Source of the DNA: TMED27 sp041397865
Lineage (GTDB): Bacteria; Pseudomonadota; Alphaproteobacteria; Micavibrionales; Micavibrionaceae
Length of the DNA stretch: 64,000 nt
Reading direction: 5' to 3'
Assembly (NCBI GenBank): GCA_041397865.1
Contig: JAWKVT010000003.1
Span: 1 to 64,000, forward strand
Part shown: positions 32,979 through 41,631 of the stretch, one piece after another
Numbering within the stretch: the stretch's first letter is position 1
Layout: each line of letters opens with the position of its first letter
Position numbers and translations under genes: made by a program
The notes under the pieces: model-generated
What the model saw: only the letters and a program-made list of their open reading frames with translations
Told to the model about the DNA's origin: nothing
The model's database searches: none

Positions 32979-35048
32979 ATGGCACCAAACAACGCCGCAG
33001 CAATAGCGCAAATTGATGCGCACATAGCGGCCATCCAAAACGGCGACGACGGACGCGCCGCCCCCGAACCCAAATCCGCCACTGACGCCCCGAACGATCA
33101 AACCACGCAAAAGCGGCAACTCGTCCAAGCAGCGCTATCTATAACAAAACGGTTCAAAGCACTTAAAACCGGAGCCGACACAACCCGCGAACGAATAACA
33201 GAACACACACAAAGGCTGGAACACATAAATGCGCAACTTCGTCCCCTTCTGGAAAGCGAAAACAAAAACAAAAAATTACGAAAAAAAATAGAGTCTATAA
33301 ACTCAGAATGTGACCGGCTGGCAGAAAATGACGAGCAGCTCCGCAGCCTGACAACAACCCTGTCTGAAAAATTAGAAGACACGAACGACCGGATTAACAA
33401 TTTGCTGGGCTTGCTAAAAACCAAGGCCGCCGACGCCGAAATTATTTCCACGGCACAAAGCCATATTGACGGCATAAAGGAACAAATTACCGAATTAGCA
33501 AATATAAAAAATCAAATAAACCAACAACTGACATATAAAACCGGCATTCTGGATAATATAGAAGAACAGCTCAACGCCATATCTGTGCCCGATTTAACCA
33601 AGCAGGTTAGACTAAAATCAGACATTTCCACTTACCCGTCCGCCACAGATGAAGATTTGAAACCGCAAACAGCGCCCGGAATCTTCACTCCATTCTTGGC
33701 TTTTCTGAAAAAGTTTTTCACCGGCACAAAATACGAACCCCTGCCGCTCCACGAACGCATCGACCCGATCTTGTCCAAACCCACCGGCCCGGCACCGGAA
33801 ACACCGCTGCCCGCAATTTTCAGATACCCCAGAAAAGCACAAAATCCAGATACCGCAGCAAAACCCTCTGCACCGGAGCAAACCCCTACACAGGAACAAA
33901 CCATCCCCAATCTGGATGTTTCATCAGGTTGGAAAACATACCTCGAAAAAAGGAACGCCATAGACGAAAAAGTGCAAGCTGCCGCCGCCATACAGCAACA
34001 ACCCGGAACCGGAATGTGGGAAGATATACAAAACTGGTGGCGCAACCTGTGCAACAATAAAAGCAATGACAAAAACGATCCGCTCACGCAAAAAATAAGA
34101 GCAGCGCTGGAAGAATCCTACCGGAACGGCTCACGCCAACGCCCCGAAAACAGCCAGCCCAACGGCAACCAAAACGGCCCCGATAACACGCCGCCACCGG
34201 AAGTAATAACTTGCCCGCAGCCACCACACACAGAGCCACAACCCGAAGACCCGCAACAACCGGAAAGCAGCAATCAGCCCCCGGAAAAACAACCGGCGCA
34301 AAACGGCAATGAAAACAACAAAGAAAACAGCCCAAGCATAGAAAAAACAAAAAAAGAAACAAAGGACACCGAAATCCCACCACCAGCCGCTGCGCCATCC
34401 GAACCGCAAACTTTCGTGCAACAACCCATACCGCCAAGTCGCGCAAATGCTGCAAACCCTCAACCTGCGCATATGACAGGAAACAACGTCATAAACCTAA
34501 ACGCACACGGAACAAGTGTACACATATCCGCCAACCCCCAATCAACAATCAACCAGACCATACGCCCGGACGGAAGCCTGAATATCACAATCGGACCCGC
34601 CTTTGCCCAAACCGCAAGCAATGAAAATACACCCGGGGCAGCACCTGCCCAACCAACCCCGGAGGAAGCAACAACGGGGCCGACAATCCAGCCTACACGC
34701 ACACAGCAGCGCCGCCTACCGGAGCCGCCAAAACCCGGTAAACTTGCTCTGAGTGAGTACGCCCCCACGCTTGGCGCCACCTTCCTTAAAAGCGCCAACA
34801 TAAACCCCCTTGCAATCAAGGGCGTTACGGAAATCAACGATGAAAACAAACTGGTTTTCGAACTAAAAGACGGACAAGCCATCACCGTCCCGATTGATAC
34901 CGCACAACACCACTTCGAAAACACGCGGGATCTGGCCGTCGGTATAAACCGGGCGCTGGATATAATAAACAGGAAGTCCGCGCACGACACGTTGTCCGAA
35001 AAAGAAATGTGGGCACGACGGGCAGAATTTCTACCTGCTGCCGCTTAG
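32979..35048 (+). CDS. large coiled-coil protein with Pro/Gln/Asn-rich linker, unknown
   Basis: Not recognised. 689 residues, no signal peptide or membrane helix. Long coiled coil at about 50-195 (for example LENENN-free heptads in KTRLEHINAQ-like and LRKKIESINSE segments). A low-complexity linker rich in Pro, Gln, Asn and Glu covers about 285-560, and a compact C-terminal region of about 110 residues (from LSEYAPTLGATF) looks folded. GAGGAGAGG upstream of the ATG is a strong ribosome site. The layout suggests a structural, scaffolding or exported effector-type protein. A CtrA-type box in its promoter would link it to the cell cycle. Confidence 0.6.
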   Translation: MAPNNAAAIAQIDAHIAAIQNGDDGRAAPEPKSATDAPNDQTTQKRQLVQAALSITKRFKALKTGADTTRERITEHTQRLEHINAQLRPLLESENKNKKLRKKIESINSECDRLAENDEQLRSLTTTLSEKLEDTNDRINNLLGLLKTKAADAEIISTAQSHIDGIKEQITELANIKNQINQQLTYKTGILDNIEEQLNAISVPDLTKQVRLKSDISTYPSATDEDLKPQTAPGIFTPFLAFLKKFFTGTKYEPLPLHERIDPILSKPTGPAPETPLPAIFRYPRKAQNPDTAAKPSAPEQTPTQEQTIPNLDVSSGWKTYLEKRNAIDEKVQAAAAIQQQPGTGMWEDIQNWWRNLCNNKSNDKNDPLTQKIRAALEESYRNGSRQRPENSQPNGNQNGPDNTPPPEVITCPQPPHTEPQPEDPQQPESSNQPPEKQPAQNGNENNKENSPSIEKTKKETKDTEIPPPAAAPSEPQTFVQQPIPPSRANAANPQPAHMTGNNVINLNAHGTSVHISANPQSTINQTIRPDGSLNITIGPAFAQTASNENTPGAAPAQPTPEEATTGPTIQPTRTQQRRLPEPPKPGKLALSEYAPTLGATFLKSANINPLAIKGVTEINDENKLVFELKDGQAITVPIDTAQHHFENTRDLAVGINRALDIINRKSAHDTLSEKEMWARRAEFLPAAA

Positions 35049-35117
35049 TCAGGATCAAAAACGCCCGGCCCAGGATTTTAATTCCAATTCCGCCGGAAAT
35101 TTGCTTTCATAACGCAC

Positions 35118-36110
35118 ATGAAAACACATTTACCGCTCCTGTTAACTTTAACAACCCTGCTCGCCGCCCCGGTATATGCACAACCATCCCCGCAATTTGC
35201 TTTCCCGGTTGATTGCACGCTCGGCACAAATTGCTGGATCGCCAATTACGTAGATACCGACCCGGCCCCCGACTCCCACAAAGATTTCAAATGTGGCGGC
35301 AAAACATATGAAAACCATAAGGGAACAGACTTCGCCCTGCGCAATTATGCGGAAATGGAAAAAGGTGTCGATGTTCTGGCCGCAAAAGCCGGAACCGTCC
35401 TGCGCCTGCGCGATGGCGAAAATGACAAACTCAAAACCCGCGCAGAGCTTGAAAACATCTCCACCGCCAATAAAGATTGCGGCAACGGTATCGTTCTCGA
35501 TCACGGCAGCGGCCTGCTTAGCTATTACTGCCATCTTAAAGACGGCTCCATCACCGTAACGCCGGGCCAAAAAATCGAAGAAGGCCAAAAAATCGCACAA
35601 ATCGGTCAGTCCGGCTACGCCGAATTCCCGCACCTTCACCTCACCCTCATCTGGGAAGGCAGCCATATCGACCCCTTCACCGGACTGGCCAAAGAAGAGG
35701 GATGCGGAAATTTTAAAGACAATCTCTGGAAAGACGATCTGGCCTACGCCCCTTACGCCATTTTTGACGGTGGTTTTTCATCGCGTGTTCCGGACTTCAA
35801 AACCATAGAGGCCGGAACCCCGGACCAAAACCGCCCGAGCCTCGCCGGTGAGGCCTTCGTCTTCTGGGTCAGCTTCTATCAGGTGGAAAAAGACAGTGAA
35901 ATCACCCTGACAATCAAAGATCCCAAAGGCGGTATTTTTGCACATACGGTAACAACGCAGGATAAACACGCCGCCCGCCAGCATTATTACACAGGCCGAA
36001 AATTAAACGCGCATACGCGCCTCATCTCCGGCACGTACACCGGCATCGCCACCATCAAATACGCAGGCGAAGCGCCACAAAGCGCCGAATACAAAATAGA
36101 GATAAAATAA
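35118..36110 (+). CDS. secreted M23-family peptidase
   Basis: A LytM-type zinc endopeptidase that cuts peptidoglycan cross-links. The signal peptide ends at about residue 21 (APVYA). Zinc ligands are H67 and D71 (NHKGTDF) and the HLH pair at 172-174, with the additional catalytic H139 in YYCHL; the set is complete. A C-terminal domain of about 120 residues (from about 210) is immunoglobulin-like by pattern and may bind substrate. Seven cysteines suggest disulfides. 330 residues. Its likely place of action is the periplasm or a prey/neighbour wall; no partner gene is evident. Confidence 0.9.
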   Translation: MKTHLPLLLTLTTLLAAPVYAQPSPQFAFPVDCTLGTNCWIANYVDTDPAPDSHKDFKCGGKTYENHKGTDFALRNYAEMEKGVDVLAAKAGTVLRLRDGENDKLKTRAELENISTANKDCGNGIVLDHGSGLLSYYCHLKDGSITVTPGQKIEEGQKIAQIGQSGYAEFPHLHLTLIWEGSHIDPFTGLAKEEGCGNFKDNLWKDDLAYAPYAIFDGGFSSRVPDFKTIEAGTPDQNRPSLAGEAFVFWVSFYQVEKDSEITLTIKDPKGGIFAHTVTTQDKHAARQHYYTGRKLNAHTRLISGTYTGIATIKYAGEAPQSAEYKIEIK

Positions 36111-36124
36111 ACCCCTAGCACCGG

Positions 36125-36652
36125 CTAACGCCGCCGCCGCAACAACACATACAGCGCACCATCCCCGCCATGCTGTGGCCGCGCTTTCTCAAACTTCAAA
36201 ACCACTGCATCCAGCGGCGGCGAATCCATCCACTCCGGCACCTTGCGCTTTAAAACCCCCTGCCCTTGCACAAGCGGGTCGCGCCGCCCGTCCGCCCCCG
36301 CACCCTTACCGGTAATAACCAAAACGCAGCGCTTCTCCGCATGATACGACGCGCCAATAAAAGCGTTCAAAGCCTCATACGCCTGATCCTGCCGCAAACC
36401 GTGTAAATCCAACCTCCCTTCAATCGGCATCTGGCCTTTTCGAAATTTCTCCGCCGTCTTACGATCAACCCCGTGGCCCATAACCTTCTTCGGCGTTACA
36501 ACCGCCTCCGTCACCCGCCGCTTTGCCGGCGCGGCTTTCGGCCTCTCAGCTACCGGTTCAGGCTCCCTGCCATCCTTCACCGGCTGTTCCCGCTTAATCT
36601 TTTGAACATCGCGCATCATATGCGCCCAAAGCTCGTCATCATCCTCGCACAT
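36125..36652 (-). CDS. Smr-domain protein
   Basis: 175 residues from the ATG at 36652. The C-terminal Smr domain is complete: LDLHGLRQDQAYEALNAFI, the VITGKG loop, and HGGDGALYVLLRR at the end. Smr domains have nicking-endonuclease or RNA-cleaving activity and occur alone or in MutS2. The N-terminal 80 residues are charged and proline/arginine-rich. Stand-alone Smr proteins of this length are typical of alphaproteobacteria. TGAGGTG precedes the ATG. It is convergent with the M23 gene. Confidence 0.9.
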   Translation of the reverse strand: MCEDDDELWAHMMRDVQKIKREQPVKDGREPEPVAERPKAAPAKRRVTEAVVTPKKVMGHGVDRKTAEKFRKGQMPIEGRLDLHGLRQDQAYEALNAFIGASYHAEKRCVLVITGKGAGADGRRDPLVQGQGVLKRKVPEWMDSPPLDAVVLKFEKARPQHGGDGALYVLLRRRR

Positions 36653-36756
36653 CACCTCATCATAAGACAAAACCGCAAAAATCCATAGAGTCGACAAATC
36701 TGGCATAAATCGCGTAATTTTGTTATAATGAAGGTGGGGACAATAGGTGTAATAGG

Positions 36757-37332
36757 ATGTTCAGCGCCCTCGGAAACATATTTTCTATCAAGCCGCGTCA
36801 GGCCGAACAAACAGATACCCGTCAGGATATCCGGCGCCATGACCCCGATTACGAACGTCCGCACAAAGAAAAACCACACAAAGAAGAAAGTGATTTCGAC
36901 CAAGATGGCGCAACCGTATCGGTCGAGGCCCTGTGGATCTTCCTCGAAAATTTCATCAAAAACGTCGCGGAAGAAAATGCGCCCAGTGCCGAAACACAAG
37001 ACCCCGCGCCGCAAGGCCATGCCATGCAAACCGAAACAAATCCGGCAATAAACGAAAAACAGGCAAAATCAAGCCCCGCCGCCTACGCCGCATCAAGCTA
37101 CCAGAACGCCGCACAAGCAAACGAAAAAAGCGCGATATTGCTTGAAACAACCGACGCCGCAAGCGGCCCGCCGCTGGACTTAAGCGCCGCCGATATCCGC
37201 GCCATCCACACATTGATTGAGGATCTTAAAATCCTCAACGCCGCAAATATCGAATACCTGAAAATCGAACGCGCCGCCAGCTTCCTTGAAAGCCTGCGCA
37301 ATGCGGTCAACAAAGTAAAAACCTCACTCTGA
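36757..37332 (+). CDS. unknown protein, disordered with C-terminal helices
   Basis: Not recognised. 191 residues, Ala/Glu/Asn-rich, with a charged low-complexity stretch (about 20-50), a helix around VEALWIFLENFIKNVAEE, and C-terminal helices (SAADIRAIHTLIEDLKILN). No signal or membrane segments. The 3' end overlaps the convergent winged-helix gene by 9 bp. Composition is like the other orphan proteins in this region. Confidence 0.5.
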   Translation: MFSALGNIFSIKPRQAEQTDTRQDIRRHDPDYERPHKEKPHKEESDFDQDGATVSVEALWIFLENFIKNVAEENAPSAETQDPAPQGHAMQTETNPAINEKQAKSSPAAYAASSYQNAAQANEKSAILLETTDAASGPPLDLSAADIRAIHTLIEDLKILNAANIEYLKIERAASFLESLRNAVNKVKTSL

Positions 37333-37926
37333 AAGAATATACCCCGCCTCGCTCGTCAGCAAAATTTCAGGACTGGCCGGGTCTTTCTCTATTTTTTGCC
37401 GAAGCCTGTATATATGCGTCTCCAGCGTATGCGTTTCGATATCGCTCCCGTATCCCCACACCGCATGCAAAAGATCCTCACGCAAAACCGGCTGGCCGGT
37501 ATGCTCATGCAAAAAAACAAGTATTTCCTTCTCCTTCTCCGTCAGGCGAATCTCAGCCACGCCCTCACCTGCATGACGTCCGCGCAAGATATTACGAACG
37601 GGATCAACCACCCACGGCCCCACGAATATGGTGTTAAGCGGCGCAGACACCGCCCCGCGCGCAATCAAACGCCTGAGCGCATCGCCCACCGCACCGATAC
37701 GTACAGGCTTGGGCAAATGCATACACGGCTCAAACCCCGAAACACTGCTGTCTTTCTCTCCAATCAATAGGCACAAATCCGCCGCCGCGCCATGAAACTC
37801 CGCAGAAGAACAAACAACGCACGTCCCCCCGCCCGAAAACGCGAGTTGCCCGGCATAAAGCCGCAAAACACGGCGCGAACGCGCATCCTCGTCAACAATC
37901 GCAATCCGCGGTTTCTCATCATCCAT
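37324..37926 (-). CDS. OmpR/PhoB-type winged-helix regulator with degenerate receiver
   Basis: 200 residues from the ATG at 37926. An N-terminal receiver-like domain (1-100) keeps the acidic cluster VDEDA (D12/E13/D14) and the lysine of LPKP (K73), but the phosphoacceptor position falls in LLIGEKDSS and has lost its aspartate. The C-terminal winged helix is complete (LTEKEKEILVFLHEH; HTLETHIYRLRQKIEKDP; AGYILS). No histidine kinase is adjacent. It probably acts independently of phosphorylation. The reading frame extends 18 codons further upstream, but that segment is arginine-rich and unlike a receiver. Confidence 0.8.
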   Translation of the reverse strand: MDDEKPRIAIVDEDARSRRVLRLYAGQLAFSGGGTCVVCSSAEFHGAAADLCLLIGEKDSSVSGFEPCMHLPKPVRIGAVGDALRRLIARGAVSAPLNTIFVGPWVVDPVRNILRGRHAGEGVAEIRLTEKEKEILVFLHEHTGQPVLREDLLHAVWGYGSDIETHTLETHIYRLRQKIEKDPASPEILLTSEAGYILSE

Positions 37927-38080
37927 AGCGGGAAAAAACCTCCATATCCGGCCCTTCAAACGCCCCTTGCGCAAAACCACAATACCCCCAACACGCTGAT
38001 TTTTCTAGCTTTACAGACAAAACATATTGGCATGGCGCTTGCAGCCTTGTTTTCATGAACTTGCCGAAAGAACAAAAATC

Positions 38081-38767
38081 ATGATGGACGGCCTCTACAG
38101 CGCCCTGCAACAATATCCGGCCCACCGACAACAACAAATCGCGCCGCAAAAAACCCTGCACATGGTCAAAAATGATCGCATGGCAGGCTCCGTCCCGTCT
38201 TGGACAACAACCGGCGCAAACAGCATCGAAACATCGCTAAGCCGTGCCGCAGCGGCAGCCGAAACAAAAACGCTTCCCCAAAACGCCCTGAGCTATAAAG
38301 CCCCCGCCATCCCCGCCAAAAAAGCGCAAACCGAAGCGTTCGGCTTTGGTGATTTGCTGGATATGGTCAACCCGCTCCATCACATTCCAATCGTTGGGAA
38401 TTTTTACCGCGAACTTACCGGCGATGAAATCAAGCCCATCGGAAAAATCATGGGCGGTGCGATTTTTGGCGGCCCGCTTGGCGCCGCCGCCGGGCTTGTG
38501 AATCTGGTCGCCGAACAGGAAACCGGCAAAGACATAACCGAAAACGCTATCGCTTTTGTCGCAAGCGGAAATGCGCCGCATTGGCGTTCGCACGATACGG
38601 TTTTAAGCCAAACCCCGGAAACACGGCTCGCCGCCGCGCAAACAGAAACAAAGGAAAATATGCCCGCCAATCTTCTCGCCTTCGTGGACATGAAAGCCCG
38701 TCCCGAAATCGTGATCCAAAGAACCGCGCCGCGCCAACCTATAACCCAAATGCGTTTTAACAGCTAA
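38081..38767 (+). CDS. unknown protein with glycine-rich hydrophobic segment
   Basis: Not recognised. 228 residues from the first of two adjacent ATGs at 38081. The N-terminal 90 residues are polar and low-complexity; a glycine-rich hydrophobic stretch (GKIMGGAIFGGPLGAAAGLV) about halfway along resembles the glycine-zipper segments of membrane-inserting proteins. No signal peptide. The tail is polar. Function is open. Confidence 0.55.
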   Translation: MMDGLYSALQQYPAHRQQQIAPQKTLHMVKNDRMAGSVPSWTTTGANSIETSLSRAAAAAETKTLPQNALSYKAPAIPAKKAQTEAFGFGDLLDMVNPLHHIPIVGNFYRELTGDEIKPIGKIMGGAIFGGPLGAAAGLVNLVAEQETGKDITENAIAFVASGNAPHWRSHDTVLSQTPETRLAAAQTETKENMPANLLAFVDMKARPEIVIQRTAPRQPITQMRFNS

Positions 38768-38779
38768 GACCAAAACGCA

Positions 38780-39442
38780 TCAAAGCCGTACCCCAAAAAC
38801 CCCGGTTCCCACGCGCACATAGGTCGCACCCAAAGCAATCGCTTTGTCAAAATCCGCGCTCATCCCCATGCTCAGCTCTTTCAAATCAAGCTCTGCCGCA
38901 TATTTTTGCAACAAGGCAAAATGTAGCGCCGCCGGTTCGCCTGCGGGCGGAATGCACATAAGACCAATTACTTTCAACCCGCATTCATAATAGCAATAAT
39001 CATAAAACGCCGTCACCTGCGCCGGGGGCACGCCCGCTTTTTGCTCTTCCTCCCCGGTATTGACCTGAATAAAACACGGCAAATCACGCCCCTGCACGGC
39101 CATTTCTTTCGCCAGCGCATCAGCAAGTTTTTCCCGATCAAGCGTCTCAATCACATCAAACAGCTTCACCGCCTCTTTAACCTTATTCGTTTGTAATGGG
39201 CCGATAAGATGAAGCTTTAAATCCGGATATTGCAACCGCCGCTCCTGCCAGCGCTGCGCCGCTTCCTGCACGCGGTTCTCTCCAAAAAGCCGATGCCCCG
39301 CCGCCAAAGCCTCCTCAATCCGCTCATCAGGCTGCTTCTTACTCACGGCAACAAGATTCACATCCGCCGGATCGCGCCCGGCACTTTCCGCCGCAGCGCT
39401 TATAGCGTCTTGAATATCTTTAAGATTTTCCTCAACAGACAT
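38780..39442 (-). CDS. YggS-family PLP homeostasis protein
   Basis: A PLP-binding TIM-barrel protein (PLPBP/YggS) that buffers pyridoxal phosphate and balances amino and keto acids. The PLP lysine lies in VNLVAVSKKQP. The phosphate-binding segments HLIGPLQTNK and MGMSADFDKAI are also present. 220 residues from the ATG at 39442, which has AAGGA six bases upstream. It is convergent with the unknown 38 kb gene. Confidence 0.94.
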   Translation of the reverse strand: MSVEENLKDIQDAISAAAESAGRDPADVNLVAVSKKQPDERIEEALAAGHRLFGENRVQEAAQRWQERRLQYPDLKLHLIGPLQTNKVKEAVKLFDVIETLDREKLADALAKEMAVQGRDLPCFIQVNTGEEEQKAGVPPAQVTAFYDYCYYECGLKVIGLMCIPPAGEPAALHFALLQKYAAELDLKELSMGMSADFDKAIALGATYVRVGTGVFGVRL

Positions 39443-39458
39443 AAGTTCCTTTATAAAT

Positions 39459-39547
39459 GTCATCCCGAGCGAAGTCGAGGGGTCTGATTATGTTTCAGAT
39501 CCTTCCACTCCCCCGGAACAAATCCGGGGTTAAATCGGGAGATGACA
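39459..39547. repeat. interspersed hairpin repeat (GTCATCCCGAGCGAAGTCGAGG type)
   Basis: Starts TGTCATCCCGAGCGAAGTCG and ends TCGGGAGATGACA, the two ends being complementary over 12 pairs with one unpaired base. This is a REP-type intergenic repeat common in bacterial genomes. It fills the gap between YggS and the porin terminator. Confidence 0.6.
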
Positions 39548-39552
39548 GGAAA

Positions 39553-39583
39553 CAAAAAAGAAAGGGCGCCAGAAAGCGCCCTT
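39553..39583 (-). terminator. rho-independent terminator of the porin gene
   Basis: On the minus strand, AAGGGCGC, six-base loop, GCGCCCTT, then a T-run (TCTTTTTTG). A perfect 8 bp GC-rich stem lies 26 bp past the porin stop. Confidence 0.85.
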
Positions 39584-39608
39584 CCAAATTTTTAAGGTTC
39601 GAATCAAC

Positions 39609-40787
39609 TTAGAAGTTGATTTGTGTACCCAATGTTACAGATGTCGCATCGATGCTGTCACCTGTTGTCAGACCGGCAACATTGTCGTGCTCTACGTGTG
39701 AGATAGAACCACGGAATGTCATACCAGGACCGTAAGTATAAACAACACCGCCTGTGTAGCGATCTGTTTCAATACCGTCATTACCGACAGCGCCGGCAAT
39801 GTTACGTGTACCGTCTACATTCATGTATGAAGCACCGAGTTTGAAAGGACCGGTTGTGTAGTCAACACCAACAACCCATGTCTGTTCGTCATCCATCTCG
39901 TCTGTCGCTGAAACAGGGTCTTCACCGTAGTTGTCTTCTTTATAAGAAGCACCGACGCCAAAAGGCCCGATATCAAGGTCAAGACCGACGTTCCAAGCTT
40001 GACGGTCATCAGAGAATGAATCACCAGCAGCCTGAGGTGCCAGATTTTCTTCCAGATCAACATGCGTATAACCTGCACCGGCGATGATGCCGACATTGTT
40101 GAACATGCCTTCGTAACGAACAGCACCTTCATAAGCTGAACCCAGAGTGTCATCAACTTCATCGAGGTTCAAAGCATCTTCCGTAGAAGCGTCTGCAACG
40201 TCAGGAGTGTATGACAAACCAAGCTGGAAACCGTTCATAATTGGTGAAAGGTATGTCAGCTTGTCAGCATAGCCTGTAACATCTTGTGCATAGTCAAGAC
40301 CAAGGCCGCCTTCAACAGCAAGTGTTGTCAGACCTGTACCGCCTGTAGCCGTTGTGTAGTGAACAGGATTCACATACTGACGGATACCGTCGATGTTAGA
40401 GTCACCGGAAGGAGCAGCAACCTGAAGAAGGTAAGCAGCGCCATCTTCAGCACCGAAGTTTACACGGCCCCAGCCGCCTGAGAAATAAACATAGCTCTCT
40501 TGGGCTTCAAAGCTATCTGCTGAGTTACCATCAGCTTCAGCTTCAATATGCGCACCAACTGTCAGACCGTTGTCCAGAGTTGTTTCGCCACCGAAGTGAA
40601 CTTCTGTGTTACGGATGATGTCCAGATCACGGTTTTCGGCTGTAGCAGCAGAATCTTCGTCAGTATCTGAATAAACACCGTAACCTTTAAAATAACCGCC
40701 AAGCTCAAGCTTAACCTGAGCAGCAGCCGGGTTGGCGATTACAGCCATACCGGCAATAGCAGCCGTGCTTAAAAGTACTTTTTTCAT
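39609..40787 (-). CDS. outer-membrane porin
   Basis: 392 residues from the ATG at 40787 with GGAGGA seven bases upstream. The signal peptide ends at about residue 23 (NPAAA). The mature protein is acidic, with alternating hydrophobic beta strands, DxD-rich loops and a C-terminal phenylalanine (TLGTQINF), the hallmark of a BAM-assembled barrel. It matches the Gram-negative porin group used by alphaproteobacteria for passive uptake. A long leader (40788-41067) and a strong terminator suggest a highly expressed single gene. Codon choice differs from its neighbours (GCA, GTT, TCT frequent), as expected for abundant proteins. Confidence 0.9.
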   Translation of the reverse strand: MKKVLLSTAAIAGMAVIANPAAAQVKLELGGYFKGYGVYSDTDEDSAATAENRDLDIIRNTEVHFGGETTLDNGLTVGAHIEAEADGNSADSFEAQESYVYFSGGWGRVNFGAEDGAAYLLQVAAPSGDSNIDGIRQYVNPVHYTTATGGTGLTTLAVEGGLGLDYAQDVTGYADKLTYLSPIMNGFQLGLSYTPDVADASTEDALNLDEVDDTLGSAYEGAVRYEGMFNNVGIIAGAGYTHVDLEENLAPQAAGDSFSDDRQAWNVGLDLDIGPFGVGASYKEDNYGEDPVSATDEMDDEQTWVVGVDYTTGPFKLGASYMNVDGTRNIAGAVGNDGIETDRYTGGVVYTYGPGMTFRGSISHVEHDNVAGLTTGDSIDATSVTLGTQINF

Positions 40788-41067
40788 TATCATTCCTCCA
40801 ATAAACAGATGATAATAGTTGAACAAAAGGCTCGAAACGAACCAGTGATATTCGCCTTGTACAAGCGAACACACACAGTAAGCCCCAATAAAAGCCTCGT
40901 ATCAACGCGAATTTGAAACCGATATGTCACATTTTTTCTACACGTTGCATTTTTGCAACATCGCCGGACAGCGGAAATATGAAAAAATACGGCAAAAAAC
41001 CCCTCTTGAGACACAAAGCGCGACATGCTAATTATCCTGAAATAAATGAGGAGTGCAAAATAAAGCC

Positions 41068-41631
41068 ATGCATGATATCCGGAAAAGCTTTTTATCTTTA
41101 TGCCTTTGCCTTGCCGCAGCGATAACCTTAAACGCTTGCGCAAGCGAAGAGGGCGGACTTATTAAAACCGAAGCCAAATACCCCACCGGTGTAGACCGTG
41201 ACGGCCAGCAAGGCGGCGACATCTACGCCAAAGCCCCCAGCATTTTCGGCTCCGAAGGCCTGTCCTTTGGCGGTAAAAAAGATAAAGACAGCGAGGATGG
41301 TTCTTCCGGCATCGCCGTAAACAGCTTCCTCTGGCGCGCCTCGCTCGATACCGTCTCCTTCATGCCGCTCGCCAGCGCCGACCCGTTTGGCGGCGTAATC
41401 CTCACCGATTGGTACACCCCGGCGGAAAACGCCGATGAGCGCTTTAAACTCAATGTTTTTATTCTCAGCCGCGCCTTACGTTCCGACGGTGTGCAGGTTC
41501 GCGTTTTTAAGCAGGTCAAAAGCAAAGGCTCTTGGCGCGATATGAAACCCTCCGCCGAAACCGCCCGTCAGCTTGAAGACACAATCTTAACCCGTGCCCG
41601 CCAGCTCCGCGTCGCCCAACTCGGTGAATGA
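41068..41631 (+). CDS. DUF3576 outer-envelope lipoprotein
   Basis: 187 residues with a type II signal peptide (lipobox TLNAC, lipidated C24). The conserved DUF3576 core is clear: VNSFLWRASLDTVSFMPLAS, DPFGGVILTDWY and ILTRARQLR. The family is nearly restricted to alphaproteobacteria, where it is typically found just before leuS and lptE; that order is kept here apart from an inserted glycosyltransferase. Role unknown, envelope-located by signal. A GTG start at 41053 would lengthen it by five residues but would consume the GGAG ribosome site. Confidence 0.9.
   Translation: MHDIRKSFLSLCLCLAAAITLNACASEEGGLIKTEAKYPTGVDRDGQQGGDIYAKAPSIFGSEGLSFGGKKDKDSEDGSSGIAVNSFLWRASLDTVSFMPLASADPFGGVILTDWYTPAENADERFKLNVFILSRALRSDGVQVRVFKQVKSKGSWRDMKPSAETARQLEDTILTRARQLRVAQLGE

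Noticed and set aside
39594..39604. GGTTCGAATC resembling a tRNA T-loop
   Set aside because: It overlaps the end of the porin region, lacks a pairing T-stem and no acceptor or anticodon arm can be built around it.
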